This document shows positions 8,767-17,387 of a DNA stretch of 64,000 bases, one piece after another; position 1 is the stretch's first letter, and every line of letters begins with the position of its first letter. Position numbers and translations under genes: made by a program. Under the pieces are notes generated by a model that saw only the letters and a list, made by a program, of their open reading frames with translations, did not search any database and had not been told where the DNA came from. The stretch comes from Cohnella abietis (lineage in GTDB: Bacteria > Bacillota > Bacilli > Paenibacillales > Paenibacillaceae), in assembly GCF_004295585.1 (NCBI RefSeq), contig NZ_AP019400.1, positions 1,827,501 to 1,891,500 on the forward strand, in the 5' to 3' direction.

Positions 8767-9726
8767 ATGAGTAATGCGATTTCAAGACGAATTGAAGAGC
8801 TTAGCAAACTCGCTCCGCCACTTACGGCGCAACCAGATTTAGAAGAGTATTGGGATCAGACGCTGAAGAGCTTTTCGACCAAACCATTGAATGCTAAAAG
8901 AACACTTGAGGAAACGCCATATACATACATGGATGTTTACAAAGTAGAATATGAAGGCTTCGATGAGACACCGATTTATGGCTGGTATTTGTTACCGCGT
9001 TATCGGCGCGATGAGAAGGTGCCTTGCATCGTCCATTTCCACGGATATGGTGGGAGCAAAGGGTATCCTGAGGAATACGCCTCTTATTTGTTGATGGGGT
9101 TTGCGGTATTTGCTATAGATGTGCGAGGCCAAGCTGGGGAAACGGGTAACTTGCTTGCTCACGAATATGGGGTAGCTAAAGGATGGGTTACACAAGGAAT
9201 TCTGCATCGGGACACCTGCTATTATAAAGCGATTACAATAGATGCATTGAAGGCGTTCGAATGGGTTAGCGAGCAACCTGAAGTAGATTTGACCCGTATA
9301 TGCTCAGCGGGAGGAAGCCAAGGTGGTGGAATAGCGATGATCGCGGCGGCTTTATCCGATATTCCGACAATTGCAGTGTGTCATATTCCGAACATGTGTC
9401 AGATGGATTTTGGAGTATTAAATTCAAGTAGCTCTTTAGCTGAAGCAGCAATTTTTATCGAGCGGTTCCCTGAGCACCAGGATACGGTATTCGAGACGTT
9501 GAGCTACTACGATAATATGAATCTAGCTCATCGTATTCGTATTCCGGTATTCGTGACGGTCGGGCTGAAGGACCCAGTGACAATGCCCGAAACCATATAT
9601 GCGGCATATAACTTCATCGAATCGGAGAAAACAATTGTGCCGTATCCATTCTCGGGCCACACTGTAACAGGCGACCAACACCGCAGGGCGATGGATTTTG
9701 TCTCGGAGCATTTTGGTAGAGATTGA
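8767..9726 (+). CDS. CE7 family acetyl xylan esterase / cephalosporin-C deacetylase
   Basis: 319 aa, the standard CE7 length. The alpha/beta-hydrolase triad is visible: Ser184 in GGSQGG, Asp in 'VGLKDPVTM', and His in 'FSGHTVTGD'. The CE7 signature 'DVRGQAGETG' and the oxyanion region 'HFHGYGGSKG' are present. CE7 enzymes remove acetyl groups from short xylo-oligosaccharides or cephalosporin C. There is no signal peptide, so it should be cytoplasmic and act on imported acetylated sugars. It appears monocistronic, with ribosome site AAGGGG, and its 3' flank holds a 52-bp repeat array. Confidence 0.9.
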   Translation: MSNAISRRIEELSKLAPPLTAQPDLEEYWDQTLKSFSTKPLNAKRTLEETPYTYMDVYKVEYEGFDETPIYGWYLLPRYRRDEKVPCIVHFHGYGGSKGYPEEYASYLLMGFAVFAIDVRGQAGETGNLLAHEYGVAKGWVTQGILHRDTCYYKAITIDALKAFEWVSEQPEVDLTRICSAGGSQGGGIAMIAAALSDIPTIAVCHIPNMCQMDFGVLNSSSSLAEAAIFIERFPEHQDTVFETLSYYDNMNLAHRIRIPVFVTVGLKDPVTMPETIYAAYNFIESEKTIVPYPFSGHTVTGDQHRRAMDFVSEHFGRD

Positions 9727-9859
9727 GCTTCAGAAAAGAATTTGAGTCGCAATAACGTTTGTAGTAACACTAGATCGAGCAGAACTCTTCGCGCTCCCGT
9801 TGCTAATAGTGCTTCTTATAGCAATTCTAGCATTCATCGCAGCCGTGGTAGTGAGTAAT

Positions 9860-10138
9860 AAGAATATTTCGAGTAACTGGTCCTGAACAAGGCACGATTG
9901 GCAGGAGCTATACGAATATTTCGAGCAACGTGTCCCGGAAGAGGCATGATTGGAGAGAGATGCACGAATATTTCGAACAACGTGTCCCGGAAGAGGCACG
10001 ATTAGAGAGAGCTATACGAATAATTCGAACAACGTGTCCCGGAAGAGACACGATTGGTAGGAGTTATACGAATATTTCGAGCAACGGGTCCCAGAAGAGG
10101 CACGATAGGCAAGAGCTATACGAATATTTCGAGTAACG
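9860..10138. repeat. Tandem array, 52-bp period, about 5.3 copies
   Basis: Copies start at 9860, 9912, 9964, 10016, 10068 and 10120, exactly 52 bp apart. The unit contains ACGAATATTTCGAGCAACG followed by TGTCCCGGAAGAGGCACGAT. The centre CGAA-TAT-TTCG is a small dyad. Since 52 is not a multiple of three, the array is not coding. It lies between the convergent esterase and membrane-protein genes. Bases 9727-9859 show nothing recognisable. Confidence 0.95.
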
Positions 10139-10152
10139 CAACAAACCCAACA

Positions 10153-10196
10153 AAGCCAAAAGCGGCGAACCCCTAAGGATTCGCCGCTTCTGGCTT
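10153..10196 (-). terminator. Rho-independent terminator of the minus-strand operon
   Basis: 17-base arms (10153-10169 and 10180-10196) with one mismatch enclose a 10-base loop. It lies immediately downstream of the stop codon of the membrane protein gene that ends at 10198. Confidence 0.85.
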
Positions 10197-10197
10197 A

Positions 10198-10710
10198 TTA
10201 CACTTTTTCTGTTGGTGTTTCGGAAGTAAAGGGTTTAACCTCTAGCTCGTCTATTGGAATATCGGATTGGAGGCTTGACGCCTCGGGAGTCACGATGTTT
10301 TCGACCTTTTCCGGCTCTCTCACTAGACGATCGACGACTGCAGGTACTAGCAATGTTAATGCATAGGCGAGTGTCATCCAAACGGAGAAGGCATGATGCT
10401 GCCCCTCATTAAACTTAGGAAACACGGACTCGCGATGCCACAGTGTGAATGTGTTAAGCAGCATACCCACAGCAGCAGCTACGAAACCGAAGCGTGTAGC
10501 AGAACCGCGCTCCTTCAACAGTCGGAGTCTTACGATTAATGCCATACCGATTAACAGAAGGAAGCTAAGCATTTCAAGCAGAAACAGGGAAGATCCGAAA
10601 TAAGGGTCTCCGACCTCAAGCACGACCCAATCGCCGAATAGTAGGAAGAATAGAGTAGGCACGGCCCATACTGCAACTCCTAATCCAGTTAAAATAACGC
10701 CTTGACGCAC
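10198..10710 (-). CDS. Four-helix integral membrane protein of unknown function
   Basis: 170 aa with four hydrophobic helices (about residues 5-25, 38-60, 72-92 and 105-128), then a charged cytoplasmic tail rich in Glu and Pro. No catalytic motif is evident. Size and topology resemble small DUF5367/YvaD-type membrane proteins, but I cannot confirm this. It is the last gene of the minus-strand cluster, 78 bp after manA, and is followed directly by a terminator. Confidence 0.65.
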   Translation of the reverse strand: MRQGVILTGLGVAVWAVPTLFFLLFGDWVVLEVGDPYFGSSLFLLEMLSFLLLIGMALIVRLRLLKERGSATRFGFVAAAVGMLLNTFTLWHRESVFPKFNEGQHHAFSVWMTLAYALTLLVPAVVDRLVREPEKVENIVTPEASSLQSDIPIDELEVKPFTSETPTEKV

Positions 10711-10788
10711 GAGAATCAGCCCCTTCCAATTTCTGCTTAATTAATGTGACCTTCTGTCATCTATTCGACAAACCTTGTCGTTTTCCTC

Positions 10789-11760
10789 TTAAGGCACTAA
10801 GCTACGCAAAACGGTCATTGAGCCATCAAGCGTGTATTGGCCTAGGTTAGCTGGTAATAGGAAGCAATCGCCTGCTTTAGCATCAACTAGACCGTTAGAC
10901 CAACCAATGCTGCCGGAGCCCTCGCATACTATGAGAATGACAAAGCTATCCGACGAGGTGGAGAGAGACCATTGCCCGTTCACCACACCTTTGTCCGTTG
11001 TAAAGTAGGCAGAGGAGGCCAAAGTCAGCCATTCTCCAGGCTTCGCGCCGTCTGTATCCATTCGTGCAGCTCCGGAATCTCCATAGGAGGTTACATTTAA
11101 TGAATCCTCGATATGTAATTCACGCGGGCTACCATCCAATCCAGGACGATTGTAGTCATATAACCGGTAGGTTGTGTCCGAGTTTTGTTGAATCTCCGCG
11201 ACCACCACTCCAGCACATAATGCATGCACGGTGCCAGCTGGAATGTAGAAGGTGTCTCCAGCTTTAACACTTACTTCTTGAAGGCTATCCATAATACGAC
11301 CTTCTTCGATGGCTTGAGCCATGCTGGCCCGATCGACTCCCGGCTTCAATCCATAGATGATTTTGGCATCTGGCTTTGCAGAGAGTACGTACCACATTTC
11401 CGTTTTGCCAATTTCGCCCTTTGGAAGGCCCTCGTAGTCATCGTTCGGATGTACCTGGATCGACAGATCGTCGTTGCAATCAAGCAATTTAATGAGTAGA
11501 GGAAACCGTCCATTGCTGGAATCACTGCCTTTGGATCCGAACCATACATCTCCGTACAATTCGCGAATCTCATCAAGGCCTTTGCCCGCTAACGCGCCAT
11601 TCGTGACATGGGATACACCATTCTGGTGATCAGCAATCATCCAGCCCTCTCCGATAGCCCCTTTTGGTACGTCGAATCCGAATTGCTCAAGTGCACGGCC
11701 ACCCCAAACTCTTTCTTTGAATTCCGGTTTAAAATGTAACGGATATGGTTGTATGCTCAT
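10789..11760 (-). CDS. manA: Mannose-6-phosphate isomerase, class I
   Basis: 323 aa, typical of short Firmicutes type I phosphomannose isomerases. Zn-binding motifs of the cupin fold are visible: 'IQVHPNDDYE' (His-x-His-like), 'GKTEMWYVL' (Glu) and 'GTVHAL' (His). 'EIQQNSDTTYRLYDYNR' is the conserved substrate-site segment. It interconverts mannose 6-phosphate and fructose 6-phosphate in the cytoplasm. It begins 1 bp after the stop of the VOC gene, so it belongs to the same operon as mnmL-mnmM. Confidence 0.93.
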   Translation of the reverse strand: MSIQPYPLHFKPEFKERVWGGRALEQFGFDVPKGAIGEGWMIADHQNGVSHVTNGALAGKGLDEIRELYGDVWFGSKGSDSSNGRFPLLIKLLDCNDDLSIQVHPNDDYEGLPKGEIGKTEMWYVLSAKPDAKIIYGLKPGVDRASMAQAIEEGRIMDSLQEVSVKAGDTFYIPAGTVHALCAGVVVAEIQQNSDTTYRLYDYNRPGLDGSPRELHIEDSLNVTSYGDSGAARMDTDGAKPGEWLTLASSAYFTTDKGVVNGQWSLSTSSDSFVILIVCEGSGSIGWSNGLVDAKAGDCFLLPANLGQYTLDGSMTVLRSLVP

Positions 11761-11761
11761 G

Positions 11762-12163
11762 TTATTTAGCGCCTCCTCGTGTTGTTTGGAAAAATTCTAT
11801 CGCTTCTTCATCCGGTCCACTAAAGAAGAAGTAACGACTGCCATTAGGCAAAGTCGTTAACTCCTCATCAAGTCCATTCACCTGCAAGGAACGAATCCGG
11901 CTAAATTCTTGTTCAATATCATCAACTGTAAAAGCGATATGGTGAACTCGCCCTGCTTTGGCTACTTCGCCTGTAAGGCCTTCAATTAATTCTACCTCGG
12001 TTTCTGAAGAAGAGTTAAATGATAAAAACGCTAATTTAACAACGCCATTCGTGTGGGTAATCGTCTCCGTGTGCTTTAGTCCGACTACGTTCTCGTAGAA
12101 GGAAATAGAAACCTCTAAAGAATTTACTATTATGCCAACATGCTCGAGTTTAGTCACAGCCAT
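11762..12163 (-). CDS. VOC (glyoxalase/bleomycin-resistance fold) family protein
   Basis: 133 aa with two beta-alpha-beta-beta-beta modules. The metal-ligand positions are His8 ('LEHVGIIV'), Glu near residue 57 ('EVELIEG'), His about 75 ('VHHIAFTV') and Glu about 121 ('AIEFFQ'). This resembles methylmalonyl-CoA epimerase/glyoxalase I-type enzymes. The substrate is undetermined; no propionate genes lie nearby. It sits between mnmM and manA with gaps of about 13 bp and 1 bp. Confidence 0.85.
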   Translation of the reverse strand: MAVTKLEHVGIIVNSLEVSISFYENVVGLKHTETITHTNGVVKLAFLSFNSSSETEVELIEGLTGEVAKAGRVHHIAFTVDDIEQEFSRIRSLQVNGLDEELTTLPNGSRYFFFSGPDEEAIEFFQTTRGGAK

Positions 12164-12176
12164 TCGGGTGTACCTC

Positions 12177-12758
12177 CTATTTTTTTATTAAACCTATAAG
12201 ATAAGGAGCTGCTGCCTTCTGAGGAAATCGATAAACAATTGCCTGTGCGAGAGAAGGAGGAACGTTAGAAGCCCAAGATTCTACGGCAGCCGCTTCAGCT
12301 TGACCACCTTCATGTCCGGGATAGACAACAACAGTGAGAATGCCTCCACTACGAAGCAGCAACAGAGCAGCTTCCAAGGCAGCTAGTGTTGTGGATGTCT
12401 GAGTAATGATTGTAGATGCCGCCCCTGGGAGAAAGCCAAGATTAAACATGATTGCGGCAATCTGACCATGATGCTCTGCAGCGATATGGCTTGCCATATG
12501 CTCATGACCTGCCAGAAGGAGGTTCACATTAGCAAGCTGGTCTGGCTTAGAAGCTGTTGCTTGTAGCCGGGTCTGTGTTTGCGCTAAGGCTTCAGCCTGA
12601 ATGTCAAAGACGTATACAGTCCCCTTAGCTCCGAGTAGTCCGGCTAGGAATAGCGTATCAGAGCCATTTCCTGCCGTCGCATCAACGGCAATGTCTCCAG
12701 CTCCTATACGTTCCTTAACCCAATGCTGGGCTTGGCTAATGACGAAGTGAAAACCCAT
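12177..12758 (-). CDS. mnmM: tRNA (mnm5s2U34) methyltransferase MnmM (YtqB family)
   Basis: 193 aa class I SAM methyltransferase. The SAM-binding loop 'AVDATAGNGSDTLFLAGLLG' is near the N-terminus, and 'IMFNLGFLPGA' matches the YtqB family signature. YtqB/MnmM methylates nm5(s2)U34 to mnm5(s2)U34 in the wobble position of some Firmicutes tRNAs. The start is 1 bp after the stop of the radical SAM gene ytqA/mnmL, the same pairing as in Bacillus, which supports the assignment. Confidence 0.85.
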   Translation of the reverse strand: MGFHFVISQAQHWVKERIGAGDIAVDATAGNGSDTLFLAGLLGAKGTVYVFDIQAEALAQTQTRLQATASKPDQLANVNLLLAGHEHMASHIAAEHHGQIAAIMFNLGFLPGAASTIITQTSTTLAALEAALLLLRSGGILTVVVYPGHEGGQAEAAAVESWASNVPPSLAQAIVYRFPQKAAAPYLIGLIKK

Positions 12759-12759
12759 G

Positions 12760-13719
12760 CTAAACGCCCTTCCATGCTTTTCCTTGCCAGCTATTCCGTC
12801 GAACTAACTCAGCGTCAATTGCATTGAGAACTTCCCACTTTTTCAGACTCCACATCGGTCCAATGAGCAAATCTCGCGGAGCATCGCCGGTTAGTCGGTG
12901 GACAATCATTTCAGGGGGCAGCATCTCTAATGAATCAATGACAAGGTCTACATATTCTTCTTGGTCTAGGAAGCGAAGCAAGCCTTCGCGCCATTGCCGG
13001 ACCATAGGAGTTTTGCGCATAAGATGGAGCAAATGAATTTTTATGCCTTGAACGTCCATTTGTGCTACTTGTCTTACTGTTTCTAGCATCATTTCGCGTG
13101 TTTCGCCAGGAAGACCGTGAATGATATGGGCGCATACCCGGATGCCTCTTGCTCTTAGCCGACTGACTGCGTCTGTAAAGCAAGCCGTGTCATGGGCCCG
13201 ATTGATGAGCTGAGACGTCGATTCATGAACGGTTTGCAAGCCCATCTCAACCCACAGATACGTACGCTCATTTAATTCAGCGAGATAGTCGACGACATCA
13301 TCGGGTAAACAATCTGGTCGAGTCGCTATGGATAAGCCAACAACACCTGGCTGCTCGAGAATGACCTCGTAGTATTCGCGAAGCGTTTCTACTGGAGCAT
13401 AAGTGTTCGTATAGGCTTGAAAGTAGCCGATATATTTGGCCTCCGGCCATTTCAAATGCTGCCGGTCACGAATGGTATTGAATTGCGATACGAGATCACT
13501 CCGCCGGCTGCCGGCGAAGTCCCCAGAGCCTCTAGTACTACAGAATGTACAGCCACCTGCGGCGATGCTTCCATCCCGGTTAGGGCAGGTAAATCCAGCG
13601 TCCAGCATGACCTTAAAGGTTTTAGTGCCGAATTGCTGGCGCATTTCATAATTCCACGTGTGAAATCTCTTATCGGCCCACAGGAGAGGGGCTTGTAAGT
13701 TTGTTTCTATTGCTGTCAT
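12760..13719 (-). CDS. mnmL: TIGR01212-family radical SAM protein (YtqA/MnmL)
   Basis: 319 aa. The radical SAM cluster motif 'TCPNRDGSIAAGGCTFCS' has the elongated Cys spacing typical of the YhcC/YtqA family. Further family signatures are 'YIGYFQAYTNTYAP', 'GLSIATRPDCLPD', 'WVEMGLQTVHE' and 'HIIHGLPGET'. YtqA has been linked genetically to the step that converts cmnm5U toward nm5U in the alternative Gram-positive mnm5s2U34 route. It heads the minus-strand operon, with AAGGGGCGG upstream of ATG 13719. Confidence 0.85.
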   Translation of the reverse strand: MTAIETNLQAPLLWADKRFHTWNYEMRQQFGTKTFKVMLDAGFTCPNRDGSIAAGGCTFCSTRGSGDFAGSRRSDLVSQFNTIRDRQHLKWPEAKYIGYFQAYTNTYAPVETLREYYEVILEQPGVVGLSIATRPDCLPDDVVDYLAELNERTYLWVEMGLQTVHESTSQLINRAHDTACFTDAVSRLRARGIRVCAHIIHGLPGETREMMLETVRQVAQMDVQGIKIHLLHLMRKTPMVRQWREGLLRFLDQEEYVDLVIDSLEMLPPEMIVHRLTGDAPRDLLIGPMWSLKKWEVLNAIDAELVRRNSWQGKAWKGV

Positions 13720-13873
13720 CCATGCATCCGCCCCTTAAAGAAGTCAATACAATTGTAGCGAAAATTTGCCCAAATTGCGAGGGTGGACGTTCTCATCCCA
13801 AATCGTGATCGATTAAGCTCATTTCCATCCCAAACTAACATCGAAGTTTAGGCCTTGTTTCCAGTGTTTCCCC

Positions 13874-13902
13874 TTGTTATACCTAACATGGTGTGTTATA
13901 TT
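13874..13902 (+). promoter_or_regulatory. Candidate sigma-A promoter for the 61-aa protein gene
   Basis: TTGTTA (13874-13879), a 17-bp spacer and TATATT (13897-13902) lie about 130 bp upstream of the ATG at 14032. The region 13720-14031 holds no gene. Confidence 0.4.
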
Positions 13903-14031
13903 AAAAGTGCGCCAAATCAATAAAAATATGTGACATAATACCTTATAGTCGTAGCATAATTTATACTCATACCCTGTTCTGGGCAAGCTAGAATCAATAA
14001 TCAACAATAATCGATTGGAGATGTGATTCAA

Positions 14032-14217
14032 ATGACTACTAGCGTACGAATTCCGCAAGGAGACGATACGGTTAAGGTTGAGTTAACGGTTAAAGAAGCA
14101 ATGGCACTTGCAGGAGCTAAGTTCCCTAATAACCACAATATTGAAATATCTGCACGGAAGAAGCTCAATCTCGTCATCGACGATCATTATATCGAAGAAC
14201 AACGTACAGTAAACTAA
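14032..14217 (+). CDS. Conserved small protein (61 aa), unknown function
   Basis: 61 aa from ATG 14032, with GGAG 11 bases upstream; a GTG at 14023 would sit on top of the ribosome site. The sequence has 'TVKVELTVKEAMALAGAKF' followed by 'NNHNIEISARKKLNLVIDD', a compact beta-alpha-beta pattern, with no membrane segment. It has its own candidate promoter and a strong terminator, which argues that it is expressed. I do not recognise a family. Confidence 0.65.
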   Translation: MTTSVRIPQGDDTVKVELTVKEAMALAGAKFPNNHNIEISARKKLNLVIDDHYIEEQRTVN

Positions 14218-14230
14218 GAGAGTATTTAAC

Positions 14231-14265
14231 AAAGGTCGGATGCCCGCAATGGGTATCCGACCTTT
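14231..14265. terminator. Bidirectional Rho-independent terminator
   Basis: Arms 14231-14245 (AAAGGTCGGATGCCC) and 14250-14265 enclose a GCAA loop, with T-rich flanks. It is shared by the 61-aa gene and the convergent yitT-type gene. Confidence 0.88.
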
Positions 14266-14286
14266 GTTGGTTATTATTAAGGTTTG

Positions 14287-15108
14287 TTACCGATGGGCAA
14301 TGTGAGTAGCCACAGAGCATTCGGGATCTAGCCCCCTAATTTCTCGCATGATTCTGGGCTGTTCTAGGCGATTAACGGTATAGAGCATTAGCTTGCGTTG
14401 CCTAGTGCCCGTTCCTTCGGTATTTTCCAAGAAGACAACCTCCTTGCCGAACCTTGAACGGAGCACGTCACTAATTTCTTTGCCGCTCTCGCTTGAAACC
14501 CATACCATCCTGGTAAGATTAAAGCCATTCATTGAGAAATCTGTCATCCGGTAAGCAAGCAGGAATGCGATGATGGAATACATCGCTTCATCCCAACCAA
14601 ATACGAAACCTCCAGCCAATAGGACACCGCCATTAAACACCCAAAGCCCTTTACCCGTTTTCCCCATATTTTTCGGCTTGGCAAGCATCGCTACACTATC
14701 CGAAGCGTCGACGAATCCTCCGTACCGAAGCACCATACCTATTCCAACACCTAGAGCTACTCCTCCTGCAACAGCTGCAGCAAAGGAATTATCAATAAGC
14801 GGAGGAGTAGGATGCAGGAAAAATGCGCCTAATGAAAGAATCGATAAGCCTCCGAAGGTCATTAATCGGGTTTGTGAGTCGAATTGTCGGTAACGAAATA
14901 GCACGAACGGCAAATTTAGCAAGAACAGTAACAAGCCAAGCCGCATTTCTGTGAAATAGGAGAAAAGGACAGAAACTCCTGTTACTCCCCCGACTAGCAT
15001 ATTGTGCGGTACGAGAAATAGTTCTAATCCAACTGCAGACAATAAGGATCCAATAATGACAAAAGGAATCCGGTATGAAACGCGCATGGTACTCATGACG
15101 ATATTCAC
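14287..15108 (-). CDS. YitT family membrane protein (DUF161 / DUF2179)
   Basis: 273 aa. Five to six transmembrane helices occupy residues ~12-190, including the family segment 'VPHNMLVGGVTGVSVL' and the 'RYGGFVDASDSVAML' loop. A soluble C-terminal DUF2179 domain follows ('GKEISDVLRSRFGKEVVFL'). YitT-type proteins are widespread in Firmicutes and of uncertain, possibly transport, function. It is a single gene converging on the 61-aa protein gene. Confidence 0.88.
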   Translation of the reverse strand: MNIVMSTMRVSYRIPFVIIGSLLSAVGLELFLVPHNMLVGGVTGVSVLFSYFTEMRLGLLLFLLNLPFVLFRYRQFDSQTRLMTFGGLSILSLGAFFLHPTPPLIDNSFAAAVAGGVALGVGIGMVLRYGGFVDASDSVAMLAKPKNMGKTGKGLWVFNGGVLLAGGFVFGWDEAMYSIIAFLLAYRMTDFSMNGFNLTRMVWVSSESGKEISDVLRSRFGKEVVFLENTEGTGTRQRKLMLYTVNRLEQPRIMREIRGLDPECSVATHIAHR

Positions 15109-15234
15109 CCTTTCTTATGCATTATGAAGATTTTACCTTTTTTATGGTAACTTCAAGTATGATGTGATTTCTATGGTCGGCAGACAAAACAAATAAACCT
15201 CATCAAAATAGACGAAGGTCGATTAGAGTTGTCT

Positions 15235-15597
15235 TTAGGCACGTTCATAAGAAGTGGTTAACTTTAGGGGCATGAGTAGAATTTTACGCCAAATAAGCAG
15301 GATAAGGGGAAGAAAAGCAGATTTAAGCATGGGCATACTATAAGGATTGTATGCGCGGAAACGGAAGTGAGAGGCAAGTAAAAGCAAAGTGGAAAGAAGC
15401 AGCATTTTGCTGTTCAGTGATACTGTGGTTCTCTTGGTTGCTTTAACGCTGTTAGGCATATCATGGGAGAGGGAGGAGTTGTCAGAGGTTGCAAAATTCT
15501 CGCCAATAGATATCGTAGGCATGCTGAAAAGAACAAAAGCGGAGAGCAAAAATAGGACAAAAGCCAAGCTACGAAATGGCTGTACCGATTTTCTCAT
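15235..15597 (-). CDS. Small protein with signal or membrane segments, unknown function
   Basis: 120 aa from ATG 15597. AAGGAGGGA lies just upstream and overlaps a further in-frame ATG at 15615, which is therefore not the start. Residues ~9-27 form a signal or anchor helix ('LAFVLFLLSAFVLFSM'), and a second hydrophobic stretch lies near residues 60-72. The C-terminus is basic. No family is recognised. The ribosome site is strong, but coding evidence is otherwise thin. Confidence 0.5.
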   Translation of the reverse strand: MRKSVQPFRSLAFVLFLLSAFVLFSMPTISIGENFATSDNSSLSHDMPNSVKATKRTTVSLNSKMLLLSTLLLLASHFRFRAYNPYSMPMLKSAFLPLILLIWRKILLMPLKLTTSYERA

Positions 15598-15702
15598 CCG
15601 TGTTCCCTCCTTCATTCCTCTTTACTATGATAACATACCGGATGTTGGAATCCCAAATCTCACTCCAATTTATTATGTAGGAAGATTGGTAATTCCGATA
15701 TG

Positions 15703-15754
15703 AAAATAAGGGATTGGATGCAGTCCAAAATGGACGCTTCCAATCCCTTATTTT
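15703..15754 (-). terminator. Rho-independent terminator
   Basis: 16-base arms (15703-15718 and 15739-15754, AAAATAAGGGATTGGA and its complement) with an inner GTCCA/TGGAC pairing. It lies downstream of the cupredoxin gene. Confidence 0.85.
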
Positions 15755-15770
15755 CCGATCAAAAAGTCAA

Positions 15771-16199
15771 CTATTCAACAACGATAGTGCCCTTCATCTT
15801 CGTATGGCCCTGGCCACATTGAATGTTGCAATGGTACTCGTAAGTGCCTGCTTTATCAAGCTTAACTTCAACCGTTTCACCGTTTTTGATCTTCACATTC
15901 AGATCGCTAATTTCAATTCCGTGAACACCCTGATCATTTTTTAGAGTCAGTTTAAGCGTATCTCCTGTTTTTGCTTTAATTTCTGGCTGATCGAATTTCC
16001 AGTTAACTGCTGTAATCGTAATGTCCTTAGTTGCGCCGCCAGCTGCTTGTGATGAGGCTGGAGCACTTCCAGATGGAGATGCTGGTAAGCTTGGAGACGG
16101 TGAGCCTGTGTTCTTCGAGTTATTATTTCCACAAGCGCTTAGAGCGAGCATAGCTGCCAGTACGACAGTAGCTAGAAATAAACTGGTTTTTAGTTTCAT
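15771..16199 (-). CDS. CuA-site cupredoxin lipoprotein (COX subunit II-like)
   Basis: 142 aa from ATG 16199, with GGGGGA 9 bases upstream. The signal peptide ends in the lipobox LSAC, and a Ser/Pro/Ala linker follows. The C-terminal ~85 residues form a cupredoxin with the motif CNIQCGQGHTKM, i.e. Cys-x3-Cys-x3-His-x2-Met, plus an upstream His in 'QGVHGIEI'. These are the ligands of the binuclear CuA centre of cytochrome oxidase subunit II. No oxidase or nitrous-oxide reductase gene is near, so it is a stand-alone surface electron carrier or copper protein. Confidence 0.82.
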   Translation of the reverse strand: MKLKTSLFLATVVLAAMLALSACGNNNSKNTGSPSPSLPASPSGSAPASSQAAGGATKDITITAVNWKFDQPEIKAKTGDTLKLTLKNDQGVHGIEISDLNVKIKNGETVEVKLDKAGTYEYHCNIQCGQGHTKMKGTIVVE

Positions 16200-16481
16200 A
16201 ACGATGTATTCCCCCTGATGTGAATTTCTTCGTATTGAAGGCTGCGCTATTCGAGCAATCTTTGTCGTAATATTATGGATGTTAAACGGCTGGAAAATAC
16301 ATTGTTTTATAAACGGACATAAAAAAATTTGCTGTCCTTTTGAACCCCTTGAGAAAAATATCGTTCTCATATAGATGAAGATTTCTGTAACTATCCAGAA
16401 TAGCCTTTACAAGCGTTAGTACATTCGGCAAAATAGGATTCATTGACGATGTGCAGCCAAGGGCTGCGGGAGGATACAAGA

Positions 16482-17282
16482 ATGAGTATGAGACTACGCG
16501 GTAGAAAAAATATTCGGGAAAGCTTGGAGAAGCAGCCGGATCTTGTTGTGCTTGAGCCAGAGAAATTGAAGGGACGCTGGCATGAGTTTTTTGGCAATGA
16601 TAATCCTATCCGTATTGAGTGCGGCATGGGTAAGGGGCAGTTCATCAGTCGGATGAGCGCGAACAACCCGGACATTAACTATATCGGAATGGATATTTAC
16701 GATGAGCTGCTACGCCGAGGAAGTGAGAAGGCACGCGCCCTATGGAAAAGTGAGAAGGGTGTCGATGAGGTGCCGAATTTGGCGCTTGTTCGGGGGAATG
16801 TAGAGTTTCTTGAGAAAATGTTCGAGCCGGGAGAGCTAGAGCGGATTTATTTGAATTTCAGTGATCCATGGCCGAAGTCAAAGCATGGCAAACGTAGACT
16901 TACTCATCCTCGGTTCCTAATGAAATATAAGCATGTGCTTAGTGATATTGGAGAAATTCATTTTAAGACAGATTCGCTTACCTTATTTGAATTTTCACTT
17001 AATAGCTTCTCCGACATTGAATATCAGATGCGCAATATTTCTTTGGATTTGCATCGTAACGGAATACGGGATGATCTCGTTCTGACGGAATACGAAGCGA
17101 AATTCGTTGGGCAGGGAAAGCCGATATACAGGCTCGAAGCGGTTATTGGGGAGAAAATCCAGCAGGAGCATAGAACTCTTGTAGCTGAAGATTTGGCAGA
17201 GCAGGCTCGTAGAGGCAATACGCGGAAGAACGAGTCTGGCGAGGATATAGATTCTGATTCTGATTTGGATTCAGATGAATAA
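16482..17282 (+). CDS. trmB: tRNA (guanine-N7-)-methyltransferase
   Basis: 266 aa from ATG 16482, which has GGGAGGA 7 bases upstream; the in-frame start at 16443 lacks a ribosome site. TrmB features are the N-terminal MRLRGRKN, the SAM motif 'IECGMGKGQFISRM', 'YIGMDIYDELL', and 'NFSDPWPKSKHGKRRLTH' with the catalytic Asp. It makes m7G46 in tRNA. The protein ends in an acidic tail (SDSDLDSDE) beyond the usual ~215-residue core. It stands alone before a terminator. Confidence 0.95.
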   Translation: MSMRLRGRKNIRESLEKQPDLVVLEPEKLKGRWHEFFGNDNPIRIECGMGKGQFISRMSANNPDINYIGMDIYDELLRRGSEKARALWKSEKGVDEVPNLALVRGNVEFLEKMFEPGELERIYLNFSDPWPKSKHGKRRLTHPRFLMKYKHVLSDIGEIHFKTDSLTLFEFSLNSFSDIEYQMRNISLDLHRNGIRDDLVLTEYEAKFVGQGKPIYRLEAVIGEKIQQEHRTLVAEDLAEQARRGNTRKNESGEDIDSDSDLDSDE

Positions 17283-17290
17283 ATTAAAAT

Positions 17291-17328
17291 AAGCGGCCGT
17301 ACCCAGCTGAGAGTTGGGTACGGCCGTT
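17291..17328. terminator. Rho-independent terminator
   Basis: A GC-rich stem, 17291-17305 (AAGCGGCCGTACCCA) with 17315-17328 and one bulged G, lies between the convergent trmB and PAP2 genes. Confidence 0.8.
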
Positions 17329-17387
17329 ATAATAATCGTGTCTGCCAGTGGCAGGCACGTTATTTTTTGGGGAGACGTGCTCAATTC

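Noticed and set aside
9860..10138. CRISPR array
   Set aside because: The whole 52-bp unit repeats, with no unique spacers between conserved repeats. The same applies to the other tandem arrays.
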